NCBI GenBank assembly: GCA_964017185.1
Contig: OZ024869.1
Location: forward strand, 69,224,315-69,288,314
Origin: Rugalucina vietnamica
Taxonomy: Eukaryota > Mollusca > Bivalvia > Lucinida > Lucinidae
DNA length: 64,000 bases
Reading direction: 5' to 3'
A program made the position numbers and the translations under genes. Below the pieces are notes generated by a model. That model ran no database searches, was not told where the DNA came from, and was given only the letters and a program-made list of their open reading frames with translations. Shown piece after piece: positions 34,370 through 43,621 of the stretch (the stretch's first letter is position 1; each line of letters starts with the position of its first letter).

Positions 34370-34900
34370 TTTTTGTATTTTATCCACACCCCTGCCCGTA
34401 GCCAATGGTGAGCTTTTACAATAGTGCAACGTTTCCTTGTTTATTGCAGTATTGTTTTAAGTGGAGATTGTGTTAATATTTTGTGATAAAATTCACACCA
34501 GAACCCTTATTACTCTAGTTGTATTTTACACCCTATACCTGCACCATTGCAAGCAATCAATGGTGAGGTTTCCGTTACAATGTATGTTTCCTTATTTGCT
34601 ACAGTTTCTAAAATTCTTGAAACGAAAAAGGGTAAAAAAATATGTTAACATTTTGTAATTGTCATTTCACACAAGGACGCGTAAGATGGTAATTATATTT
34701 TTACACCATGTACCCGCACCCTTACACATCAGCCAATGGCGAACTTTCCCAAAAATTCTACGATTCCGCGTTTATTGCAGTTTTAAAATGTATGTCTTCG
34801 AAACTGATTAATGTGTCAATTGTTTTGTGATAGATTTCACACCAAATTTCACTGTTTATACCCGCATCCCTTTCAGCAGCCAATGATGGGCTAAACACTT
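34370..34900 (+). repeat. Diverged tandem repeat, about 150-180 bp period
   Basis: Four partial units recognised by AGCCAATGGTGAG-like words near 34400, 34553, 34731 and 34880, with shared TTTATTGCAGT and TTTTGTGATA segments. Each unit holds a CCAAT pentamer or a near-match. Unit identity is low. It resembles bivalve 160 bp satellite monomers in length only. Confidence 0.6.
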
Positions 34901-35031
34901 TTTTTCTCGTTTTATCGATACCATCTATCATTCGAAAATGATTTTGCTTTTTATTTTTTCTTTTAAACACTGGAGGAAAACCAATCACCTTCACCATGTT
35001 CACACAAATTCTTAGAACAACAATTTTCTAG

Positions 35032-35272
35032 TTACGAAAACTTGCCCATGCCATAAGCAGAGATTTTTGAGCTTTAAAATTGATTATTTTCAGCTGAAAA
35101 AGTTAAATTTGGGCACACAATAGAACCGCCTCGCCAAGGCGGTTCTAACGAGTACCCACAATGTATGTTTTGGAGCAAAAATAAGAAAAAAGGTACACCC
35201 CTGCATACCCCAGTTTTACTATATAAAAGTGGGGTATAAGGGGGTCTACATTTCACGGACACGTTTTCCTGA
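35032..35272 (-). mobile_element. MITE-B copy 3
   Basis: TTACGAAAACTTGCCCATG start and CACGGACACGTTTTCCTGA end, internal hairpin near 35113-35160 (AGAACCGCCTCGCCAAGGCGGTTCT), and inverted TACACCCCTG / GGGGTATAAG segments. No clear target duplication. Confidence 0.75.
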
Positions 35273-35645
35273 TGTTTTCCCCACCAGTGTACAACACGAC
35301 GAATCGGTATCCATGCTCTGAATTATACCAGCGAGTCTTCTTGTTATTCTCCACTTTGTTTCCGCGTGCAGTGCTCTGTTATTTCATTATTTATTCGAAT
35401 ATTTACTGTTACTCTTTTCCGCATAAAATGCTGTTTCATCTGTTTTTGTTAATGTTTTGTATTTGTTGTTGTTTCTGTTATTCTGCGACCACTGCTTGCT
35501 GTTTCCGACTGAAATGTTTTTCATCATCGGCATTTCTGCTCTTTGTATTTACTGCAACACTTTAAGTTCCGCCTGTGTTTGCATTTCGCGTCCTATCCAT
35601 ACAATGACATATTGGTGTACATTTTTCTTGCTTCTACTATTTGCG
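35273..35645. other. T-rich, no supported gene
   Basis: Overlapping frames (35272-35565 +, 35457-35654 +) are Phe/Cys/Leu-rich because of T-rich sequence. No domain. Confidence 0.4.
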
Positions 35646-35649
35646 TTAA

Positions 35650-35845
35650 GCTAGACTTGTACAAGTCTCCTTCTTATTTTAAGTTTTATATATTTTTCTA
35701 CTGTCTACTACATGTATTATTTTCTTATTCTCATGAAATTTTCTCTCATTTAGGCTGAAGTAGGATTCTGAAGCTATCAGAGAGGCATACATAGATGCTA
35801 TAAGAATTATAGAATATGAGACTAATTATCAGTCTAGCGAAAGTC
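35650..35845 (+). repeat. Repeat R6 copy 1 with exon-like core
   Basis: Starts with the palindrome AGACTTGTACAAGTCT and ends with AATTATCAGTCTA. Its partner is 46285-46490. A pyrimidine stretch TTTTCTCTCATTTAG precedes the shared core, which reads SEAIREAYIDAIR in one frame here and SEAIKEAYLDAVR in the partner. The changes are conservative, but both frames are short and I recognise no family. Confidence 0.5.
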
Positions 35846-36058
35846 TTTTATCTTGGATGGTACATTCTGACGAATGACCATGGTGATGTTTTAAAACGAT
35901 GTTTCACCAGAAAATGGCATTGGGCAGTCACCATAACATGTCCGTGTTATGTATACCCAATTGAACCTCACTTTTTATAGTACTAGAAAAGAGCCCGCGC
36001 AAGCGCGGAATTTTCATTTTACATAGGCACGCTTAGGGGTGCTCGTTACTACACAGTG

Positions 36059-36150
36059 TGGTTCTGGACGACAGCACGTTGCATGTTCAGGTCGACAGTG
36101 TACGTGTTCTGGACGACAAGTTACTGGTTCTGGACAACAATTTGTTTGTA
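36059..36150 (+). repeat. 21 bp tandem repeat, in-frame
   Basis: About four copies of GTTCTGGACGACA plus an 8 bp spacer. In one frame (36039-36233) they give a heptapeptide period built on S-G-R-Q (SGRQHVAC, SGRQCTC, SGRQVTG, SGQQ). The frame is 64 residues without a signal peptide or partner exon, so coding is doubtful. Confidence 0.45.
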
Positions 36151-36455
36151 CGAGAGGGTTACCCCTGAATATCGTGAATAAAAGTGTCAGAAAATGGTAT
36201 GGTCGTGTTTTACTTTGTTTTTCTCATTGTTGACATGTATTTATCGATGTATCAGTTCTAAAAAATTAAAATCATAGTTTTCATTAGCATATTATAAAAG
36301 AATGACGGTTATTAAAAATGTTCAGAATCATGTAGTCAGTGCTAAATTATGCTTAATTCTGTCATCATGATAACGTTGCGTTTGACGAAATCACAGGGCA
36401 AGTCCCATTAATAAGATGCAAAGATAAGCACCACGATGAAAAATGTTTATTATTA

Positions 36456-37434
36456 TGTAGCGCTTACACTATGTTCCCGGCGGTCACGGCAGCGACGTTT
36501 CAGACCACCGTGATCAAAACGGGACGGGATAGGCAAACGTAGCTGGCCGTGATAACCGTGGACACGGTGGCAAATTTTTGACAGTTTAAAAATCTGCCAC
36601 GGCAATCACGGCGGAAATGAGAAACGTAATTGGTCGTGGTAAAGCGTGCTGAAGTTAACACACCGTGACAATACGTAACAGTACGTAGCAAAACTTGGAG
36701 GCGGTCCGTAGTGCAACGGGACGCTAGTAAATAGCCCGGCATCCACGTTCAGCTTCGTTTGATCACGGTCGTCTCAAGTTTCGTCCCGTTTCCTACGGAA
36801 TACTCAACGCGTTTTGTTGCGTTAAGTTACGGTGTGTTACGGTTTTTGACGGTGTTGACTCCGCTGTAGTATGTCACGTTATGTTACGGTTATTACGGCG
36901 CTTGAAGTTTAAAAATATAAAATGATTAATCATGGGGATAAGTTCCTTCATACTGGAGCAGCCACTTTAGTGAACATTAGAGAACATACGCTGCACTATG
37001 TCATTGGAGAAGAAATAAAATTCCCCGCATTCTTAATCAACTCTGCAGTCGGTAGTTGAGGAGCGCGGATGTTAAAAGACTTATTCTTATGCAAAATGCA
37101 AAAAAAAAAAAAAAAAAAAAAAAAAAACAAAAACAAAAAATAAACGTGTTACGCCTTGGTCAAAACGCAACTGATGACTGCATCGACCGTTATAGAACGT
37201 GATAATAATCGTGATAAATCGTGGATAACCGTAAAGTACCGTAGCGCCTCCGTGACACACCGGCTTATAAGTCCCACGGCTTGTAACGGATATCGTAATA
37301 CAACATAAGAAAGAAAACTTAACAAGACGTAATAGATCTTAAACAGAGTAAAATATGACCAAAATTCCACGGCACGCTACGTTTCGAGCAAACGGGGCTA
37401 CCGTGGCCGCCGGGAACGTAGTGTAAACGCAGCA
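36456..37434. mobile_element. Word-lattice foldback element F2 (CACGG/CGTTACG words)
   Basis: Imperfect terminal inverted repeats of about 33 bp: TGTAGCGCTTACACTATG at the left and TGCTGCGTTTACACTACG (inverted) at the right, both followed by TTCCCGGCGG. TA lies on each side (36454-36455, 37435-37436). The interior repeats CCGTGAT, CACGG, TTACGG and CGTAAC words in both orientations and is CpG-rich. A poly(A) run (about 37099-37126) interrupts it. No transposase frame. A SINE abuts its right end. Confidence 0.75.
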
Positions 37435-37440
37435 TAAGAA

Positions 37441-37443
<3 letters not shown>

Positions 37444-37488
<45 letters not shown>

Positions 37489-37731
37489 TCAGTTAACGTC
37501 CCTTTCAAGATTATTTCAGCTCATATGAGACGGGCCAATCAGTAGGTGGGGCGAAAACGGGAGAACCCCGAGAAAAACCACCTGGCACACCAGCAAGCAG
37601 AACTTGGCTTGTCTCACATGTGGCCAGAGCGGGGCTCGAACCCACACCAGACACAGCGGTGAGATGATTGAATGGTTAAGTGCGATAATGAAATATCAGC
37701 GCTCTTAACCACTCGGCCACGGGGGCCGCCT
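37444..37731 (-). mobile_element. tRNA-derived SINE with 13 bp target duplication
   Basis: On the minus strand: head GGCCCCCGTGGCCGAGTGG (A box) near 37727, B box GGTTCGAGCCC near 37639, body with CACATGTGAGACAAGCC and TTTCTCGGGGTTCTCCCG, then GGGACGTTAACTG and a poly(A) tail (poly(T) at 37444-37487 as printed). AGCATAAGAATCT flanks it perfectly (37431-37443, 37732-37744). The head is tRNA-Ser/Leu-like. It is a different SINE family from 17069-17276. Confidence 0.93.
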
Positions 37732-37795
37732 AGCATAAGAATCTGTTCAGTGACATGTCATTAACGTACGATCATTCGTTCGTTCGAATAGATAG

Positions 37796-38191
37796 CACCT
37801 AACTTCTCTCTCAGAAGAAACAGCTGTTTCTATAGATCCAGACAGTAGTGACATAAGTTTATCTGATATCAACGTCACTGTAGAAGATCGTGACACGCTT
37901 ACTCAATCGATCATATCGCCAGCCATTTGTTTTGGGATGTCGTCAAATTTGCACATAGCATGAGACGTCACTGTGGCACCACCATCTAATAGCTGTAAAC
38001 TACCTAACCCACTGGCATCTCCAGTTTCAGTAGCCTCTGTGACTTCTTCGGATGACTCTTCTTCTATTCGACATGAAATGACCTGTCGACATCATTTTCT
38101 GACTCCTCAATATACGACACGTCTAAAACATCCATTGCAAGACCTAAAAATATCGTCCGTCTGCAGTTACCTTGTAGTCTCTAACCTGTAA
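37796..38191 (+). pseudogene. Ser/Thr-rich open frame with one internal stop
   Basis: A single frame of 131 codons from 37796 to the stop at 38189, broken only by TGA at 37961-37963. It reads EETAVSIDPDSSDISLSDIN ... then SPVSVASVTSSDDSSSIRHE, which is unlike random translation and typical of disordered protein segments. A pyrimidine tract and CAG (ACTTCTCTCTCAG, to 37813) could be a splice acceptor. No family recognised. It could be a decayed exon or a retroelement fragment. Confidence 0.35.
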
Positions 38192-38672
38192 CGAAATATT
38201 TACCGTCGTTACGAACCTGTTATGATGAAAATTTGCCCAAATATGGTACGAACCCTTCAAAAATATCCTTCTCCGGAACTGGTCTACCGATTATGCCGAC
38301 AACATGGGAAATAACTCTTGATGGGAGTTATGTATCGCCAGCTTCGGATTTTGAAAATGGAGGATTTATGTAAAACAAATTTACTAAATAATTGTCTAAA
38401 TAGCGTCTGTGCAATATTATGAAGTTTTGAATAGGAATGAGGCCAATGACGTCATAATAAAGGCGACGTTACGTTGCATTTAGATCTATTTCGTGCGACG
38501 TTTTTTGGCGCCATGACTTTGAAATTTGCGACACTGGGCTGATTAAACAGCACGTCTAATTATATAAGCAAGAAGTATGTTCTGATCTTTTACTGAATAT
38601 CAACTAAGATACATTTCGCTACACATTCAGGTATTACATTATGGTCTACAATCTACAATGCAATTTAAAATA
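38192..38672. other. No gene seen
   Basis: Contains AAAAATATCCTTCTCCGGAAC-like and TATGATGAAAATTTGCCCAA words reminiscent of pearl-like cores. No frame. Confidence 0.4.
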
Positions 38673-39700
38673 TACTCAACAAAAAAAGTTAAGGAAAATG
38701 TGTTTGAGAGCCTGTAACAAAAGAACCGTTACATTTCATGAAATATGAACTTCATATAATCATAAATTGTCTTTTTATCTTTCAAATGAGGGCTTATTTG
38801 GGACGATAGCCCTTACAGAAGCTTGGAAAATCAGTGTCAAAGTTGACTGGTCGTCGCACCATTTTTCACAAAATTGCCAAATTGTTCATTTGTGTATCAG
38901 TCATCACTGGAGCTTTTTCACACACTATTCGCACCTCTATAGACACATTTTCTCATTAAAAGCTGTACAGTGCACATACTGAGGTGAGAGTAGACCTGTT
39001 GTAAAGCCTTTTCAGCACTAGTGTCATTGTAGGTACCAGGAAGGCAATGTCAGATGAAAATCGCCCCAAGATCACCGAAAATTATCTACGTCAGAACAAC
39101 GATGTGGTCAAGGACTAGGCAACCCATTCACCAGACATGCATCCCATTGACCAAGAGTTGCATATTCTGGAACAGCCTGGTAGGGTCTAGTGTGGAATGC
39201 TTTCACCAAGAACTCTCCAGGCTCTTGCTGTGATGCTTCTGGGGTAAAAGAGGCTGATTTCTCAGCACTAAATTGGGCATATCGTTGGTCAGATTAAAGA
39301 AAGTTGGTTGGTCATGGTGCATTGCAGCGTGATTAGTCATCTAGGAACTGATGTAGGTGCAGGAAAAGCAGGCTAACATGCCTCTACATCTTGTTTTGTG
39401 CACTGGTCAGTCGTCATGAGAAAATTTGTCTTCAGAGTCTGTGCTTTTAAGGCAAGAGTCTACAATGACACTTTTTACTCAAACCAAACAATATTGGAAT
39501 TTTGTGAAAACTGGTTAGACGACTAGTCAACTTTGACAATGATTTTCCAGGCGACTCCAGGTGCTATCAGTTCAAATAAGGCCTCATTAGAAAGATTAAA
39601 AGACACTTTATACCATTCTGAAGTTTGAATTTCCAAAACTTTGCTAGATTTATTGTAATAAGCACTTGAACACATTTTCCTTAACTTTTTTTGTTGAGTA
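38673..39700 (+). mobile_element. Tc1/mariner element relic with long terminal repeats
   Basis: Terminal inverted repeats of about 235 bp begin TACTCAACAAAAAAAGTTAA at both ends, with TA on each side (38671-38672, 39701-39702). The middle (39050-39260) keeps a decayed transposase tail on the plus strand. At about 39118 it reads ATHSPDMHPIDQELHILEQ, matching the SPD.NPIE..W motif that holds the last catalytic acid of Tc1-type DDE enzymes. A stop immediately upstream and further breaks show that it is dead. About 1 kb overall, with the N-terminal DNA-binding part deleted. Confidence 0.85.
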
Positions 39701-39702
39701 TA

Positions 39703-40289
39703 GTACAAAAATCTCTAAAACTGTAAGCAGAATCAAAGGGGGTGGGGTTACATAGTTGTCTGTAGTATTTTTTCTTTTCGTTTTCTCACCAAATTACTTA
39801 TTATAAGATGGTCTTGCAATGAAAAGTTCATCGCGGAAATTTATCTGCGAGTTTTGGAATAATATTAGATTTGCTACGTTAACAAGGATGAAAACAAAAT
39901 AGCCATAAAAGCACAAATTTACCAAAACTCTCTTCGAAATAGCACTTTTAGGCAAAGCGCACCCTTGATGATGGTTATATACACTCAATAACGTCTTGTC
40001 TTGACGAAATGCATGGTATTTGGATAGTACTGATTGTACTTTTCGAATTTTTTATTGCCAAAATATAGTAGCAACTAGCGAAAAAGGCTTTTTTTCGGCA
40101 CACGCAATGGGTGTTCTTTCAACCGGTATAAATCAAAAATTAGCCCGGTGAACCCCACGTTTTATTTGCCCAGTGCAAAGTAAACAGGTTAAAGTATCTT
40201 CAAAATAAAAGATAAGAAAAATTTATCGAGCCGTTTAAAATCACCTTTACGGTCGACATCATCCTATACAATGTGTATATAAAGCATGA
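39703..40289. other. No gene seen
   Basis: A+T-rich. Frame 39794-39988 (-) has no domain. Confidence 0.4.
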
Positions 40290-40575
40290 CCCTGTAATGA
40301 CCTTGATCTATTTTAGGGCAAGATCAAAATGGGTCGCCTATGCATTTGAATGGGTAAAAATGTCATTTGAAGGGAAACACTTGCAGGAAATTGGCAAATA
40401 GACAGAATATTGATTATTCTGAACAAAACATGGCCCCAGGGCTTCATCTGCCCCTTTACTGGGGCTATTTTTCCATAACATTCAAACATGTTTATTGGTA
40501 TATACACCAGATCTCAGGTGGTCGTTTACAGGACCACTGGTCCTCTGCTTTTATTTCTGCTCCAAATCATAAATT
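40290..40575 (-). repeat. pearl-like fragment
   Basis: TGACCTTGATCTATTTTAGG, GAATGGGTAAAAATGTCATTTG and CAGGACCACTGGTCCTCTG resemble the end and inner parts of elements 1-1797 and 43622-45765 (compare AGGACCAATGGTCCTCTGG at 45745). Truncated; followed by a MITE-B half. Confidence 0.5.
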
Positions 40576-40710
40576 ACCGAGGCGGTTCTAACGTGTATCC
40601 ACAATCAATGTTTTGAGCAAAAATATAAAAAAAAAATATATTTTTTTTTCCAATGATTGTTTAATTTTTACAACTGAAAAATTCTCAGTATATTGCATGT
40701 TTTCGTAATT
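40576..40710 (+). mobile_element. MITE-B half copy
   Basis: Right half from the hairpin apex: GAGGCGGTTCTAACGTGT, TGTTTTGAGCAAAAATA and GTATATTGCATGTTTTCGTAA. Confidence 0.65.
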
Positions 40711-41107
40711 TCATTAAATTTGACAGAAAGTATAGTAAGAATTCGAATCAAAGATGAGTCATTTTATGAAGAACAGTACATGTACATATAAATGTACCTG
40801 TGCAATAAAATGAAAAGTTGAGTGTCGTCCTCTTGTAAACTTGTATGACCAACGAGCTGCGGTCATTTACTTCGCAAAAATGTCAAGAGGACATGATAAA
40901 ATTAATAATCTTTATAAACATTAAGGCTTTTAATGACACAGTACGATGAACCTACGGTGGACATTCATCAAACTATAGGTCACTTACCTGACAAAAATAA
41001 AACTTTTAAAAAGTATTAAAACATGTTTTTCAAGAAGTAATTGACATTCATGTGTATATAATGTTTATTGTTATTGACATTAAAATCCTACTAAATAAAG
41101 ACTTATT

Positions 41108-41165
41108 CTTGCGTTGTTTTGATGTTGCTTAACGTCCCACTGCTAAGCCATTGTCATGTCAAGTT
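41108..41165 (-). mobile_element. SINE tail fragment
   Basis: On the minus strand AATGGCTTAGCAGTGGGACG then TTAAGCAACATCAAAACAA, the tail pattern of the 17069 SINE family. The tRNA-like head is not present. Confidence 0.4.
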
Positions 41166-41493
41166 ATATATCTTCGCTATCGTTGAGTTTCCAAACACGC
41201 TGGCTTTGGAAAGCCTTATACCTGTTATTCTGTAATATTTACATTCTTCTAAAACCTCCTTAGATGAACCATTAGATGTTCATCTGTGTTCATACATCCA
41301 TGAACAATATCGTGTCACGCGACGTCACACTTGACGTCAAAAAACAATGCTCTCGCCAATCTGATTGGACGTTGTAAACGTCGACGCCGTTCCGCTGTTT
41401 GTATAAACACTGTGTATAAATTATCTATCTGCTCGTAAATATGATCGCCTTGATGATTTTTCAATAAGCGATAGAGAGAAAATATAAATATAA

Positions 41494-41646
41494 GAAATGA
41501 ATTTCATTTTTCTGATGTTCATGGAGCTATGAACGGCAGTGGGTCGCTAGCAAAGCTTACATGAACCCCTTAGGGGTTCATTCACTTTGAACGCGACCCA
41601 CTGCGGTTCATAGCTCCATGAACATCAGAAAAATGAAATTCATTTC
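41494..41646. repeat. 153 bp near-perfect palindrome (GTTCATG words), copy 1
   Basis: Arms start GAAATGAATTTCATTTTTCT and carry TGTTCATGGAGCTATGAAC and CAGTGGGTCGC. The apex contains a second palindrome TGAACCCCTTAGGGGTTCA (41562-41580). It is part of a tandem duplicated module (41280-41650 and 41695-42080) that also shares CGTGTCACGCGACGTCAC and CGTTGTAAACGTC-like segments. Confidence 0.8.
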
Positions 41647-41918
41647 CTAAATATTAACATTTCTGATGCAAAGTCTTAATGAGTCTATAGAACTGAAGTG
41701 CGATTCATAGTTCCATGAACAACATCGTGTCACGCGACGTCACATGATCAAAACTGACGTCACAAAACATCATGTCTTTCAACAATGTGATTTGACGTTG
41801 TAAACGTCATGACGTCATCGATGCCATTCCGCTGTTTGAACACACACTGTGTGTAAATTCTCTATTTGCTTGTAAATGTGATCGTCTTGATAATTTTAGA
41901 GAAATGAATGTAAATGTG

Positions 41919-42074
41919 AGCAATGAGTTTAATTTTTCTGACGTTCATAGAGCTATGAACCACAGTGGGTCGCTAGCAAAGCTTACATGAACCCTCTCGG
42001 GGTTCATTCACTTTGCACTCGACCCACTGTGGTTCAAAGCTTCATGAACATCAGAAAAATGAAACTCATTTCTC
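41919..42074. repeat. Palindrome copy 2, tandem duplicate
   Basis: Same design as 41494-41646, with compensating changes: CACAGTGGGTCG pairs with CGACCCACTGTG here, whereas copy 1 has GCAGTGGGTCGC with GCGACCCACTGC. The apex is now TGAACCCTCTCGGGGTTCA. Confidence 0.75.
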
Positions 42075-42087
42075 ACATTTATGGAAT

Positions 42088-42390
42088 GACGTTCAGTAGC
42101 TAGTCAGTACTATTGCCAAGTGTTCAGATGGCGCGCAAAGGAGAACTGTACAATCCATTACAGCCTTAAACCTACCCAGCCGGCACATGACGTCAGAATG
42201 ACGTCACATCAACGTCGATGCGACGTCATGACGTCGCATCGACGTCGATCTGACGTCATTCTGACGTCATGCCTGCTGGGCTGTAATTTTGTAATAACAA
42301 AATTGAATGGCGTTCAGCAGCTAGCCATACTAAAGTCAAGTGTTCAGATGGTGCGTAGATCAGCATGGAGGATTCTACAATACAACAATA
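42088..42390 (+). repeat. 80 bp direct repeats flanking foldback F4
   Basis: CGTTCAGTAGCTAGTCAGTACT ... AAGTGTTCAGATGGCGCG (42088-42165, interrupted quote) recurs as CGTTCAGCAGCTAGCC ... AAGTGTTCAGATGGTGCG at 42309-42390. F4 lies between them. No frame. Confidence 0.7.
42161..42283. mobile_element. Word-lattice foldback element F4 (GACGTC words, four CREs)
   Basis: A palindrome of about 110 bp centred at 42228/42229. It contains four exact TGACGTCA octamers (42188, 42199, 42251, 42262) plus four further ACGTC words. Ends are CCAGCCGGCA at the left and CAGCCCAGCAGGCA (inverted) at the right; CAGCC next to TA on each side (42159-42160, 42284-42285) is consistent with a TA-target MITE. It could bind bZIP factors such as CREB; that is inference from the octamer. 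Confidence 0.75.
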
Positions 42391-42429
42391 CGTATAATCT
42401 CGTATGCAAAACGTGGTTGCTTTAAGTTT

Positions 42430-42966
42430 ATGTTAAGTGGTCTCAGTCGTACTATTGACTGATTCAGAGATGAAATGTTGTTCATTTTCCCCTCATACGT
42501 AAATACAGAGCATATTAATGAAAAGGTAATGACAAAAATGTTATATTCACTTTAAACTTTCCATGAACCCCGGCGGTCATGATTAATTAAAATAAAATTA
42601 CAGAAATAAGCTACAGACTCCTACACAACCTATGTAAATAGGTAAAGAGCCAATCAATTTTTCACATATAGTTCGCAAACCTATAACCCCCTGGGGATAG
42701 CAATATCTATGCATCACGTTATTTCTATATTTAGGTTGATTAAATTTTCATATTATTTTGACTTCAAGGCCATGTCTTGTTTTGTTTTTATTCAAAAAGT
42801 ATCTGACCGAGAATTGAAATCTGTATTTTTGAAACAAGTGCAGGCGACTTACAATTTATCTATCACAGCACACTACTACTTCGTAACCCACATATAACCG
42901 ATGGTGTATTTAAAAAAACAATCTGGATTTGGAAGGATGTACAACTGTAGGGAGGGACGGAAGTAA
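42430..42966. other. No gene seen
   Basis: One short frame (42709-42897 +) without a domain. TTCCATGAACCCCGGCGG at 42560 echoes the nearby palindromes. Confidence 0.4.
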
Positions 42967-43425
42967 AGGGGCATTGCAAGTGGGCAATGATCAGGAAATG
43001 GCGCAATCAGACAGAAATTCCCCTCACTCCTAAAACCGAGGTGGGGAAAACTAAATTGACAATTAGGTACTTATACTTAGAAAAAACATATCGTAAGCCG
43101 AGTGAGCAGCTATTTCCCAGTAGGTGGCCACTCAGTTACCCGAACTTAAATATAACAATATGAAACCGTACACAAGGTTCAAACAACACAATAATTTGAC
43201 TCCAAAACATAACAAATAGAACCAGAACATAAGTATCGCCTTGGAACGATCAGTAATATAATATTACTGGGGGTGGGATGGTGGTGGCTTAAATATATTT
43301 TACGGGCGCCTGGTTCACAACATTTATGTTAGTTGTTCGGTCCTCGTGGTCAATCTCTAATAGACACCCACTTGTTCGGTCCTAGTGGTGAATCTCTAAC
43401 TAGACATGTCCAAAATCAGCTTCTT
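42967..43425 (-). repeat. Interspersed repeat R5, long copy
   Basis: Reverse complement of 10075-10540 in module order: CAATGATCAGGAAATGGCGC, then CCACTCAGTTACCCG, TCGCCTTGGAACGATCAGTA and GTTGTTCGGTCCTCGTGG. The last module is duplicated (43337 and 43373). Confidence 0.7.
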
Positions 43426-43621
43426 TCGTGTACTGTATCTGATGTTGGTCGTCCATCTTTCAAATGATTTCATACAAGGCAGAATGTGTCTGAAAGAGAA
43501 ATGTTGACTTTGTGACTACTTTCTTATACAATACCGTTAATAGCTTACAAAAGCTAACGAAAGAAAACCTACCTGACATGGAATAATTGAAGGACACCTC
43601 CTGCATTCTTCTCGTATTTTT

